From Fimbriimonas sp. (GTDB lineage Bacteria > Armatimonadota > Fimbriimonadia > Fimbriimonadales > Fimbriimonadaceae), in contig JARLGV010000104.1 in assembly GCA_031292555.1 (NCBI GenBank), forward strand, positions 62,001 through 126,000: a stretch of DNA of 64,000 bases. Reading direction: 5' to 3'. The first letter of the stretch is position 1. Every line of letters begins with the position of its first letter. The translations under genes were made by a program, and so were the position numbers. The notes beneath the pieces were generated by a model. It did no database searches and was not told where the DNA came from. It saw nothing but the letters and a program-made list of their open reading frames with translations. Positions 20,401 to 27,241 of the stretch are shown piece after piece.

Positions 20401-20652
20401 CCGGACGGTAGGCGTGTTGTGACGACTACTGAAGGCGGAAGTTGGCTGATCTACGATGCAGCGACCGGCGTGCTGCTTACCACGGTGAAGGCAACTGTCG
20501 GGCCCCTGCGCGGCGCGTTGTTTACAAGTGACGGGAAACGTCTGGTGACGGTTGGCGCAGACGATGTCGTTCGGGTCTGGCAATCGCTCGACCGGGACCC
20601 TTCCGTGCGAGTTCCGGTGGATGCTGCGTTTCTCAAAGGCATCAAAAGGTAG
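17434..20652 (+). CDS. AAA-like NTPase with membrane helix and WD40-type beta-propeller
   Basis: 1072 residues. Residues about 8-345 match the 'AAA-like' (PF14516-type) NTPase domain: an unusual P-loop NTRQMGKSSL (46-55), Walker B ICIDEID (140-146), and the TPFNIGERIYLADFT segment typical of the family. A winged-helix-like stretch (305-365) ends the domain. One membrane helix follows (about 383-404). The outer half (about 430-1072) is a string of degenerate propeller blades, clearest near the end where TSDGAAFFTFGADGRVTLWD, SPDGRRVVTTTEGGSWLIYD and TSDGKRLVTVGADDVVRVWQ are three successive WD-like units. NTPase plus repeat-sensor architecture is typical of STAND-like switch proteins. The next gene encodes a related NTPase domain fused to TIR, 106 bases away. 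Confidence 0.85.
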   Translation: MRTVRTNDFFVSGGTLPLDSASYIQRDCDKVLFNALRESRYCYVLNTRQMGKSSLSVRVLADLESAGWKTVSIDLTQMGGRNVTPEQWYAGLASEVGRALGIRAEVLQYYRDQEAVGPMRRFFAALRDVVLEHFEQPVTICIDEIDATRNLPFDTDEFFAGIRECFNHRVVDPAYQRLTFCLIGVAVANDLIRNQTTTPFNIGERIYLADFTLAEMRKLELPLGPNARQVVERIHFWTDGHPFLSQSLCSAIWNDEGLQTRNEVDRLVRDTFLGPKARDRNVNLADVANRVLNSAPVDADSDGFRADVLSTYQKILAGRVVSDDEANRTVSVLKLSGLVRSTGGRLRVRNRIYERVFDRAWIRENMPGQEVARQLQSFRRGLVRATVVYGLVLAAVAILGLATWNSERKATAARAALDREVYVADMNNLRSFEEDGDEARIAEILERTRNSPYRGFEWGYWLNRLHDSKEEYSLDYFAPGKRERGVLSRDNRSICLIDDLTLTASVVDRVTKKLVRTVPLRSRDEVMATHIGFVIVNYDTNPGTVTELLTGKLVSTFGGSHVGFEPQSSQEDSDFLLIRERGPKGLAPDNLTLWNVTTGKRVFDYTVGSSLSLTQVMYSNDGSRFLMCENRDGLTNVRVSVWNTSTNSKIDEFTLPARSMVLNISTDGSQVIYTDGTNALGGRNTLFHQAVFRRSLVAGENPVAARFADKDRAIAVMDGTGTVSVEEYPAGRSMGSRFNVWNLSSSMNGGLLVTSSSSVRVIDVHQVVAASVISRGFRVGRDGLGHIIVFGVSPRWLLQLTDPTLSPIRYYGEKPGLRMYTYNGRWALIVDQRKHVAWLNDTSGRYPDVQIVKVPVNFSCGLQRDTMAIYVPQSGEINGLSAIDGSLRWSYRLPDPRTNGVWVTPDGKNVIAFSGGKYVVVLDARTGKLRGVLEPHNLRVSNLTFTSDGAAFFTFGADGRVTLWDIATLTQRMEFRGNTGQRVTSADLSPDGRRVVTTTEGGSWLIYDAATGVLLTTVKATVGPLRGALFTSDGKRLVTVGADDVVRVWQSLDRDPSVRVPVDAAFLKGIKR

Positions 20653-20758
20653 TTGAACGATGGTGGGGGTTGTCAGTTATCCGCTATCTTCGGCAATAAT
20701 GCTATGACTAAATACGAGGAACCGTCAGAGGAACGGGCCTGGAGGGTGAGGGCGTACC

Positions 20759-22219
20759 ATGGTGGTAATTCTCTATAAACGAAATGCTTCGCCGGATGAT
20801 CGCATTCTCGATCTCCTTGAGTCCGCGTTAACATCGCAAGGCATACCGGTCTTCATTGATCGTCATCTCAGGATCGGTGTGGAGTGGGCTCAGAAGATCG
20901 AAGAGTCGATCCGAGCGGCGAGTTGGGTGATCGCTATCTTGTCGGATGCGGCATCAGGCAGCGAGATGCTTGAATACGAACTGGAGACGGCCGCCGATGA
21001 ATTCAAGAAACGTGGCTCGCCTAATTTAATCCCGATCAAGGTGGGCGAGCTGAAGCCCTTGGAAGGTCCGCTTGCCTCGCTAGTCAACGGCGTGCAGTTC
21101 GCAACATGGCAAGGGCCGTCGGACGATGACCGGCTTGTGCGCGAAGTGCTCGAAGTTGTTACCCAGGAATCGAAATCTGCACGGAATTTGGGAGCGGCGG
21201 TCGAGAGAATAGAGGCCACCGGCGGCGCAGTTCCTGCTACTTCGAAATTCTATACGCTGAGGGATACCGACGCCGACTTTGAGGACGCAATTCGGGGGAA
21301 CGAGAGTGTGATTCTCGTAAAGGGGCCCCGGCAGATTGGCAAAACTTCGCTGATCGGTCGCGGCGTTGCCTTGACTCATCGCTTGGGTTGGCGTTGTGTT
21401 ACTACCGATTTTCAGGTGCTAAGCTCGTTTCAACTGCTCCACGAGGATCACGCGATGAGGGTCTTTGCCGCCATGCTGGCTCGGCAGACTGGTTTCTACT
21501 ACGACTTTGAGCGGGAGTGGCTCGATGTATTCGGGCCCTCAATGAACCTTGACCACTTTATGCGCGCATTCCTTGAGGATCGCGAGGAACCTCTGGTTTG
21601 GTTCATGGATGAGGCTGATCGTATCTTTGTGACGCCATTCTCAAACGACTTCTTCGGCGTTGTACGGTCCTGGCACAACGCCCGGGCGCGCGATCCTAAG
21701 GGTCCATGGGGTCGGTTCACCGTTGTCATCGGATATGCAACCGAGGCTCGCCTGTTTATACGCGACCTGAACCAGTCTCCGTTTAACGTTGGGCGTCAGA
21801 TCGCGCTGAAGAGCTTCACCATCGACCAGACCGCCGACTTGAACGACCGCTATGGCAAGCCGATCGATCGACGATCGGACCTGGAAGCGCTTCAATTCCT
21901 GCTTTCTGGCCAACCGTTCCTGACGAGAAAAGCACTTGAGCTTCTGGCGACCGGCAAGTTCACATTCTCGACTCTAATGGATGTCGCCGATCGAGACGAC
22001 GGGCCCTTTACCGATCACCTCCGGCGCATCTTGGTGTCTGTTTCGCACAATCCCTCGGTCCTATCCGTGATACGGTCGTCCCTGGCAATGCGGATGCCGG
22101 CGAACTCAGACAGCGTCGAACGGCTCCTTGCCGCAGGCGTCCTTAGGGAAACCCAATTTGGCGGAGTCGACTTGGCATGCGACCTTTACACCCGCTATTT
22201 GGCCAGACATATCCCCTGA
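20759..22219 (+). CDS. TIR domain fused to AAA-like NTPase
   Basis: 486 residues. Residues 1-135 form a TIR domain: first strand VVILYKR, helix, GIPVFIDRHLRIGVEW loop, SWVIAILSDAA strand, and LEYELETA in which Glu74 aligns with the NADase catalytic Glu of SARM1-type TIR domains. Residues about 162-430 are an AAA-like NTPase with P-loop GPRQIGKTSL (189-198), Walker B WFMDEAD (281-287) and a QSPFNVGRQIALKSFT segment matching the TPFNIGERIYLADFT of the upstream protein. The start has GAGGG six bases upstream. The likely role is a nucleotide-controlled NAD-cleaving or signalling effector, as in bacterial anti-phage TIR proteins. This is inference from domains; no neighbour confirms the target. 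The stop codon lies within a hairpin. Confidence 0.88.
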   Translation: MVVILYKRNASPDDRILDLLESALTSQGIPVFIDRHLRIGVEWAQKIEESIRAASWVIAILSDAASGSEMLEYELETAADEFKKRGSPNLIPIKVGELKPLEGPLASLVNGVQFATWQGPSDDDRLVREVLEVVTQESKSARNLGAAVERIEATGGAVPATSKFYTLRDTDADFEDAIRGNESVILVKGPRQIGKTSLIGRGVALTHRLGWRCVTTDFQVLSSFQLLHEDHAMRVFAAMLARQTGFYYDFEREWLDVFGPSMNLDHFMRAFLEDREEPLVWFMDEADRIFVTPFSNDFFGVVRSWHNARARDPKGPWGRFTVVIGYATEARLFIRDLNQSPFNVGRQIALKSFTIDQTADLNDRYGKPIDRRSDLEALQFLLSGQPFLTRKALELLATGKFTFSTLMDVADRDDGPFTDHLRRILVSVSHNPSVLSVIRSSLAMRMPANSDSVERLLAAGVLRETQFGGVDLACDLYTRYLARHIP

Positions 22220-22234
22220 CCGTCAAGTCAGGGG
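22213..22234. terminator. Hairpin spanning both stop codons of convergent genes
   Basis: Bases 22213-22220 pair with 22227-22234 over a 6-base loop. The TGA of the TIR gene (22217-22219) and the stop of the opposing dehydrogenase (22228-22230) lie in the two arms. No T run is seen on either strand. It could serve as a shared bidirectional 3' end. Confidence 0.5.
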
Positions 22235-23232
22235 GATCCGTACGCCGTCCAGTCGAACGCTGCCGTCATCACCGACCGATCGCTCTGAAGAAGTCCATAG
22301 GCTTCGGGAGCTCTGACCGGGTCCCCAAACCAGGTGAACAGATCGTCGACCATGCACCTTCCTTCGGCGATAATCGAGATCGATTCCCGAACTAGCGACG
22401 GGTTAGTGTCGCGTGGCATCAAGATCGTCAATTCCTTGCGGAAAGCGTCCTGATAGGGGAGCGTAAACGAATTGGGATAAGAACCCTGGATAACGAGTTT
22501 GGGGCCGTCGACGGAGCTAGTTCCCCATGCTGGTTGACGCAGCGCCGCCATCGAAAAGGGCAAAACGGCGGGAGAACCCGTGGCGTCGGCGACCACATCG
22601 ACGCCCTCTGGCGCCCACGCGCGTACTGTCTCCTCAATTGACCCGCGCACCTCGGTTGCTTCCATGCCCGCCTTCCGGGCGATCGCGACGCGAGCCGGCT
22701 CGAGATCTACGCACAGTACCCGGCACCCAAGCTCGCGGTATAGGCGCGCCGAAAGCATACCAATCGGCCCAAGTCCGACGACTACAACCGAATCTGTCGC
22801 ATTGGGATGACAGATACGGACTCCTCTGAGAGCGATGGCGACTAACTTGGAAATTGCCGCGCTGCGAACGGGCATTCCCTCTGGCAGAGGCATGACGTCG
22901 CCGAAGCCGGCGATGGCGTGAGAGACGTGGCCACCCCATTGGAGGTTGATACTGGCTCGACGGGTGCCGCTTGCGAATACTCTCTGTCCGACGCTGACCG
23001 GCGCATTTGGCGTTACTGCCGTTACAATGCCGGCCAACGAATATCCCGGAATATACGGCAACGCAACCGAATCCGGCTGTTTGCCCGCAAAGCAGCGCAT
23101 CTCTGTGCCGGGACTGACCGCAGAGACCTCGGTGCGGACCAACACCTCCCCTTCTTGCAGATCGGGAAGATCGATCGAAACGAGTTCCGCTCGCTCGATT
23201 TCAGTGAACGCGACAGCATGCGCCTTGGTCAT
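22228..23232 (-). CDS. MDR-family alcohol dehydrogenase-like oxidoreductase
   Basis: 334 residues with the two-domain medium-chain dehydrogenase layout. The N-terminal GroES-like domain includes VSAVSPGTEMRCFAGKQ and PYIPGYSLAGIV. The Rossmann domain has VVVVGLGPIGMLSARLYRELG (glycine turn near residues 160-170). The usual catalytic-zinc Cys in the first domain is replaced (VSPGTE), as in BchC- and sorbitol-dehydrogenase-like members that use other ligands or no zinc. It is a cytoplasmic NAD(P)-dependent oxidoreductase of unknown substrate. It converges on the TIR gene and is not functionally tied to it. Confidence 0.85.
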   Translation of the reverse strand: MTKAHAVAFTEIERAELVSIDLPDLQEGEVLVRTEVSAVSPGTEMRCFAGKQPDSVALPYIPGYSLAGIVTAVTPNAPVSVGQRVFASGTRRASINLQWGGHVSHAIAGFGDVMPLPEGMPVRSAAISKLVAIALRGVRICHPNATDSVVVVGLGPIGMLSARLYRELGCRVLCVDLEPARVAIARKAGMEATEVRGSIEETVRAWAPEGVDVVADATGSPAVLPFSMAALRQPAWGTSSVDGPKLVIQGSYPNSFTLPYQDAFRKELTILMPRDTNPSLVRESISIIAEGRCMVDDLFTWFGDPVRAPEAYGLLQSDRSVMTAAFDWTAYGSP

Positions 23233-23322
23233 CTTGGTCCTTGACGGTGTCTTATGCGGGCAAATCCGCGCAAAACGCCGCCACCCCTTAGACGGAGTAA
23301 AGTAGGTTTGTTCGAGCCGAGT

Positions 23323-23619
23323 TTAGTGGTGCTCGGCTCGGTTCGCCCACTTCTCTTCGCGCTGGGCATAATCGCGCTCCACCACTGGCGGAACGACGAT
23401 CGTTACGACGATCGCAGCAACGATCGTCGCGACAAAGAAGATCGCTGCCCATAGGGCGCCCGTATGTATCTGCGCAACCTGTAGGTCGACAATATGCCAG
23501 CGGTCGCCGAAAATGGTGCCAAGGTAGAAGCCCAGCAAAGTGATCAGACACGGGCTGAGAATCCATGCCATGAACAGAGCGAACTTCGTTTCGTGACGTT
23601 GGAACGATGGAGGTAGCAT
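23323..23619 (-). CDS. Small membrane protein with two helices
   Basis: 98 residues from the ATG at 23619. Two strong hydrophobic segments (about residues 15-40 and 52-80) are separated by a short GDRWHIVDLQVAQIHTG loop, and the charged tail ends EEKWANRAEHH. I do not recognise a family. A TTG six codons upstream is an alternative start, but a -10-like CACAAT ends seven bases before the ATG. A longer overlapping frame to 23710 is less likely because it lacks this clear membrane pattern. Confidence 0.6.
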   Translation of the reverse strand: MLPPSFQRHETKFALFMAWILSPCLITLLGFYLGTIFGDRWHIVDLQVAQIHTGALWAAIFFVATIVAAIVVTIVVPPVVERDYAQREEKWANRAEHH

Positions 23620-23764
23620 CCCACCTATTGTGTCCAAAAGGGATGTCGATTTGCACGTATCCGATGGCTTGCGGGATCACGCGAGTGTTCGGCAGACCAG
23701 GCGCTCCCACTAACTAACCTCCATTAGGGTGTAACCGATCGTCTTGTGAACCGTCATTTCCGAC

Positions 23765-24079
23765 ATGCGATACGGAACGATGACGATCATGATGTTGACT
23801 GCCGCGCTGGCGGTGGCGGGCACGGGTCTCAAGCAGCAATTCGACCACGCTCCCATCAGATTTGCCATTCATCATGCCGACCCGTGGGCCATCAAGGCAA
23901 TGCTTGAGGGAGCTTCGCTTACGAGTCCGGAGATGAGCGTTCTGTGGGCGTTTGGCGGCGGCGCCGGGGGTACAAACGCTGGAGCCGGAGCCGCCGGCGT
24001 GCCGTTTCTCGCCGATGGCTACCTGGTGGTGAATCCGACCGACAATAGCATCTGGTGGTACCCGAAATCCTACCGCTGA
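23765..24079 (+). CDS. Small secreted protein, STN-like
   Basis: 104 residues. A hydrophobic leader (about 20 residues, MTIMMLTAALAVAGTG) precedes PIRFAIHHADPWAIKAMLEG, which resembles the strand-helix start of secretin N-domains, then a Gly/Ala-rich loop and a final pair of strands (GYLVVNPTDNSIWWYP). It is probably periplasmic. It may belong with other STN-like orphan proteins of this lineage, such as the one at 5320-7302. The function is unknown. Confidence 0.55.
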   Translation: MRYGTMTIMMLTAALAVAGTGLKQQFDHAPIRFAIHHADPWAIKAMLEGASLTSPEMSVLWAFGGGAGGTNAGAGAAGVPFLADGYLVVNPTDNSIWWYPKSYR

Positions 24080-24094
24080 TCGAGGCTGCGAATC

Positions 24095-24856
24095 CTATCG
24101 ATTTGCGGTCTCGCCAACCGGCGACAGAACGAAGTTCTTGATCGTGTCGGTCTCGAAGCTCTTCTCCACGATTCCTCTTTGTGTCATCTCAGCGAAGATC
24201 TCCTCGGAGAGGATGTTCCGAATGTCCTTGTAGATCAGCGAGATACGCCGCGAACCGCCGGTGTCGTAAACCCAGAGTTCGCCACCGTCGTTCATCATTC
24301 CGAGGATCGCCGACAAGTCATCGACCTCACGGCCGACCTCTTCCTTGCCTGCGCCCAGGTTGCGACCTGGACGGCGTCGGAACTGGAACGCCTCAAGCAA
24401 TGGCATGCCCGACTGGAGGTTTTTGCGGAGCGTCATCTCGGAAACACTGCATCGCTCGTCTTGAGCCCATTCACGGATCGTCTTCGATTCGCCGAAGATC
24501 TCGTAAGTTGGACCATTCCCTTCGCGACGACCTCGGTTGACCGATAGCGGGGTAGTGAACGCAGCTTCGGGAGTCCATCCGTGCTGGATCCGTCGGATGA
24601 ACACGTTTGGCTTGACCAGAACGCGACCATCGTCCTTCCATTCGCTGATCGTCTTGCGGTCTCCGAAAGCCTCAATCGTCACAGGTGGTCGGCTGTACTT
24701 GCGCTCCTTGCGCTCAGCAGGTTGAGTGAGCGCGTCGGCAGCGGGCCACTCCTCGTCGAGTCGCTGAACAAGGGTTCCGTACTTTACGACGCAACGAGGA
24801 TCGCGCGACCACTCAATGATCGGCTTCCTTTCGCCAAAAGCCTCTACAAAAGGCAT
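24095..24856 (-). CDS. Protein with three AP2/HTH-like repeats (phage-type nucleic acid-binding motif)
   Basis: 253 residues. Three repeats of about 43 residues (4-46, 60-103 and 117-158) share the pattern E-(A/I)-FG-(E/D)-x-K-x-I-x-EW-x-x-D-x-R, a Val, then an amphipathic helix and an A-(L/F). The motif occurs in phage and plasmid proteins next to homing-type nucleases and is thought to bind DNA. The C-terminal 80 residues (175-253) are mixed alpha/beta without a recognised nuclease site. In-frame codons upstream of the ATG spell NNPLYRRF, which is also typical before this motif, so the true start may be a rarer codon upstream or the 5' end may be eroded. AT-rich DNA precedes it, suggesting a foreign origin. 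Confidence 0.65.
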   Translation of the reverse strand: MPFVEAFGERKPIIEWSRDPRCVVKYGTLVQRLDEEWPAADALTQPAERKERKYSRPPVTIEAFGDRKTISEWKDDGRVLVKPNVFIRRIQHGWTPEAAFTTPLSVNRGRREGNGPTYEIFGESKTIREWAQDERCSVSEMTLRKNLQSGMPLLEAFQFRRRPGRNLGAGKEEVGREVDDLSAILGMMNDGGELWVYDTGGSRRISLIYKDIRNILSEEIFAEMTQRGIVEKSFETDTIKNFVLSPVGETANR

Positions 24857-25198
24857 GAATCTTCGATACAGCGGATTATTACGGATGGAGGGCTCTCCTC
24901 AATTCAAGGTTTACGTCATCAAGGATACGCATCAGAGATTTTATAGAATTTGATGAATTGCTATCTGTTACCGATAACGATTCCGCAAAGTTTACACGAT
25001 TTGTATATATTAGACAACCTGTGCAGGCAGGATCTCTGCGAGACCATTATGTTTAGAGTACGAAATGTGGTTTGCGCGTCCGATTTAGGCTTTTGCAATC
25101 ACTAGATCGACACCAAGGATTCAACATTTGAGACGTGATCGCGGAAGTTGTGTTCCCGGTGTTTGTTCCTGATTTGACCGGATAAACTGGGTATTCGC
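24857..25198. other. AT-rich 342-base gap between divergent genes
   Basis: No gene or RNA fold is seen. Base composition is visibly more AT-rich than the rest of the window, particularly 24940-25020. On the minus strand TTGTCT (25012-25017) and TAAACT (24989-24994) are 17 bases apart and could drive the repeat protein. On the plus strand TAAACT at 25183-25188 ends ten bases before pheT and may be its -10. Confidence 0.35.
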
Positions 25199-27241
25199 AT
25201 GAAGTTCCCCTTTTCGATGCTCCTTGATTACGTTTCCACCGCGCTCGATGCGGCGGAAGTCGGCGATTTGCTTACCATGGCCGGTTTCGAACTGGAGGGC
25301 ATTGACTTGGTCGAGGGCCATTCGGTGCTCGATATCAAGGTGATGAGCAATCGCGGAGATGGCCTTTCCGTCTTTGGTCTGGCGCGCGAAGTACTCGCTA
25401 GAGACCCCGCCGCGAGCCCGACCGGCCTCTACCACCGGGCTGCGGGCCGGTTCAAGGACTGCGAAATGGGAACCGAGATTGCAGAGACCGATGTTTCGAT
25501 CGAGACTCCTGCATGCGGACGATACGCCTGTGTTCTCCTAAAGGGCGTTGCGAATGGCGACTCAATGCCTTGGGTCCAGGATCGGTTGGTCAAGGCGGGG
25601 ATGAGACCCATTAGCCTGCTCGTGGACGTGACGAACTACGTGATGCTTGAGCTTGGACAGCCTCTCCACGCCTTTGATTTTGACCGACTGGTAGGGGGAC
25701 GAATCGTCGTACGCGAAGCATCGCCCGGTGAACAGATCTCGACCCTTAACGGCATCGAGCATCAGCTGGAAGCTGGGCAAATGATGATCTGCGATGCCGA
25801 AAGGCCGGTGGCGGTCGCCGGTGTCATGGGTGGCGGCGAAACCGAAGTCGATGCTGATACATCGAACGTGCTACTCGAATCGGCCCACTTTTCCAGCATG
25901 AGCGTCCGAAAGACCAGGAAACAGCTTGGCCTAAATACTGAGGCCTCCTATCGATTTGAGCGAAGCGTCGATCCCGACGGAGTGGTAGCAGCACTTCATC
26001 GGTGTGTCGAATTAATCCGAGAAGGTTGTGCTGGAGTAGTGGGTACATCAGTCGTCGACCGGTATCCCGGCAAGTCGGAACGATCACCACTGGAACTGAG
26101 AGTTGACCGAGTTTGCCGGATGCTCGGGATGAAGGTTACGACCGATGAGGTGCGCGGCTACCTGACAAGACTGGGATTCGAGGTCCATGCAACCGAAGAG
26201 GGCGTGCTCGCCGTGACACCACCCTCATGGCGACCGGATGTCGTCCGTGAGATCGACTTGATCGAGGAAGTTGGGCGAGTTCACGGCTACGACCGAATTC
26301 CGGAGATGCTCCTGGATGGCGTGACGAAGATGGGTGGCCCGCAAGGCTTCGAACTCTGGACCGATTGGCTTCGGCAGGCAGTATTGCGAGCCGGCTTGAC
26401 ACAGACGATCAGCCATTCAATGCGAGATCTCCATCCGTTGGACGAAGCGGAGTCCAACCGAATTGGACCGCGGATACCGGCCTCGCCAGATACGGGGTAC
26501 TTGCGCAATTCGCTTCTGCCGTCCTTGGCTGATGCGGTGCGTCGCAACAATCCGAAGGAATCCCACCTATTCGAACTTGGTCGCGTTTTCTGTGGGCAAC
26601 ATGGCGAGTACCTTGAGACTCTTCGCCTGGCGGCCATGGTTGCGGGGCCGATCGTGCCCGCCGGCTGGTCCCATGCCGAGCTGGGCTCCTCCAGCTTCTT
26701 CACAGTCAAGGGCCTTCTGGAATCAGCGATGGAGGCAGTTGGGGTTTCTCTTCGCTTCGAAGCCAAGTGCTTGGACAAGCGTCTGCATCCGACTCGGCAG
26801 GCTCGTGTATGGGCAGGAGATAAGTCGATCGGCGTTATCGGCCAGTTACATCCAGATTCTGCCCAGCATTGCGGGCTTCCTGTCGAAACAGTCGTCTTCG
26901 AAATACTCGTGCGCGATGCGTTCGATTCACGGGATTCGGCCTTGCGGCTCAAGCCGGTGAGCCGTCACCCGGCGGTCCGTCGCGACATTTCGGTTCTAGC
27001 TGACCAATCGGTCGCATACGAGACCGTATCCCAGGTAATCGCCGGTGCGGTTGGGACCGTGCTTGAGCGGCAGTGGCTGTTCGATGAGTTCGTGGGGCAA
27101 GGGATTCCTGACGGGAAAAGGGCACTTGGAATCGCCCTCCAGTTTCGCAAGCCTGATTCGACCTTTACCGATGAGGAAGCGAACCTGGTGCGGGATCGAG
27201 CCGTGGCGGCGCTTGCCGAGATCGGGGCGACCACGCGATAA
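25199..27241 (+). CDS. pheT: Phenylalanyl-tRNA synthetase beta subunit, short form without tRNA-binding domain
   Basis: 680 residues against about 790-800 in typical PheT. The N-terminal 35 residues (MKFPFSMLLDYV, TMAGFELEG) match domain B1, but the sequence then runs straight into VLDIKVMSNRGDGLSV, skipping the B2 OB-fold (EMAP-type) domain of about 115 residues. The B3/B4 region (AGVMGGGETEVDADTSNVLL), B5 (PPSWRPDVVREIDLIEEVGR) and the C-terminal FDX-ACB anticodon-binding domain (KPVSRHPAVRRDISVLAD) are present. It acts with PheS to charge tRNA-Phe in the cytoplasm. pheS is not adjacent, unlike the common pheST arrangement. The last 77 bases overlap an opposing gene. Confidence 0.95.
   Translation: MKFPFSMLLDYVSTALDAAEVGDLLTMAGFELEGIDLVEGHSVLDIKVMSNRGDGLSVFGLAREVLARDPAASPTGLYHRAAGRFKDCEMGTEIAETDVSIETPACGRYACVLLKGVANGDSMPWVQDRLVKAGMRPISLLVDVTNYVMLELGQPLHAFDFDRLVGGRIVVREASPGEQISTLNGIEHQLEAGQMMICDAERPVAVAGVMGGGETEVDADTSNVLLESAHFSSMSVRKTRKQLGLNTEASYRFERSVDPDGVVAALHRCVELIREGCAGVVGTSVVDRYPGKSERSPLELRVDRVCRMLGMKVTTDEVRGYLTRLGFEVHATEEGVLAVTPPSWRPDVVREIDLIEEVGRVHGYDRIPEMLLDGVTKMGGPQGFELWTDWLRQAVLRAGLTQTISHSMRDLHPLDEAESNRIGPRIPASPDTGYLRNSLLPSLADAVRRNNPKESHLFELGRVFCGQHGEYLETLRLAAMVAGPIVPAGWSHAELGSSSFFTVKGLLESAMEAVGVSLRFEAKCLDKRLHPTRQARVWAGDKSIGVIGQLHPDSAQHCGLPVETVVFEILVRDAFDSRDSALRLKPVSRHPAVRRDISVLADQSVAYETVSQVIAGAVGTVLERQWLFDEFVGQGIPDGKRALGIALQFRKPDSTFTDEEANLVRDRAVAALAEIGATTR

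Noticed and set aside
23288-23710. A 140-residue minus-strand frame overlapping the small membrane protein
   Set aside because: Lacks membrane or signal pattern and is out of frame with the hydrophobic ORF at 23323-23619, which looks real.
24857-25198. Possible prophage or insertion-sequence edge in the AT-rich gap
   Set aside because: No inverted or direct repeats, transposase or integrase nearby; only base composition is unusual.
26287-26952. A 221-residue minus-strand frame within pheT
   Set aside because: Antisense shadow of a conserved gene with biased Ser/Arg composition.
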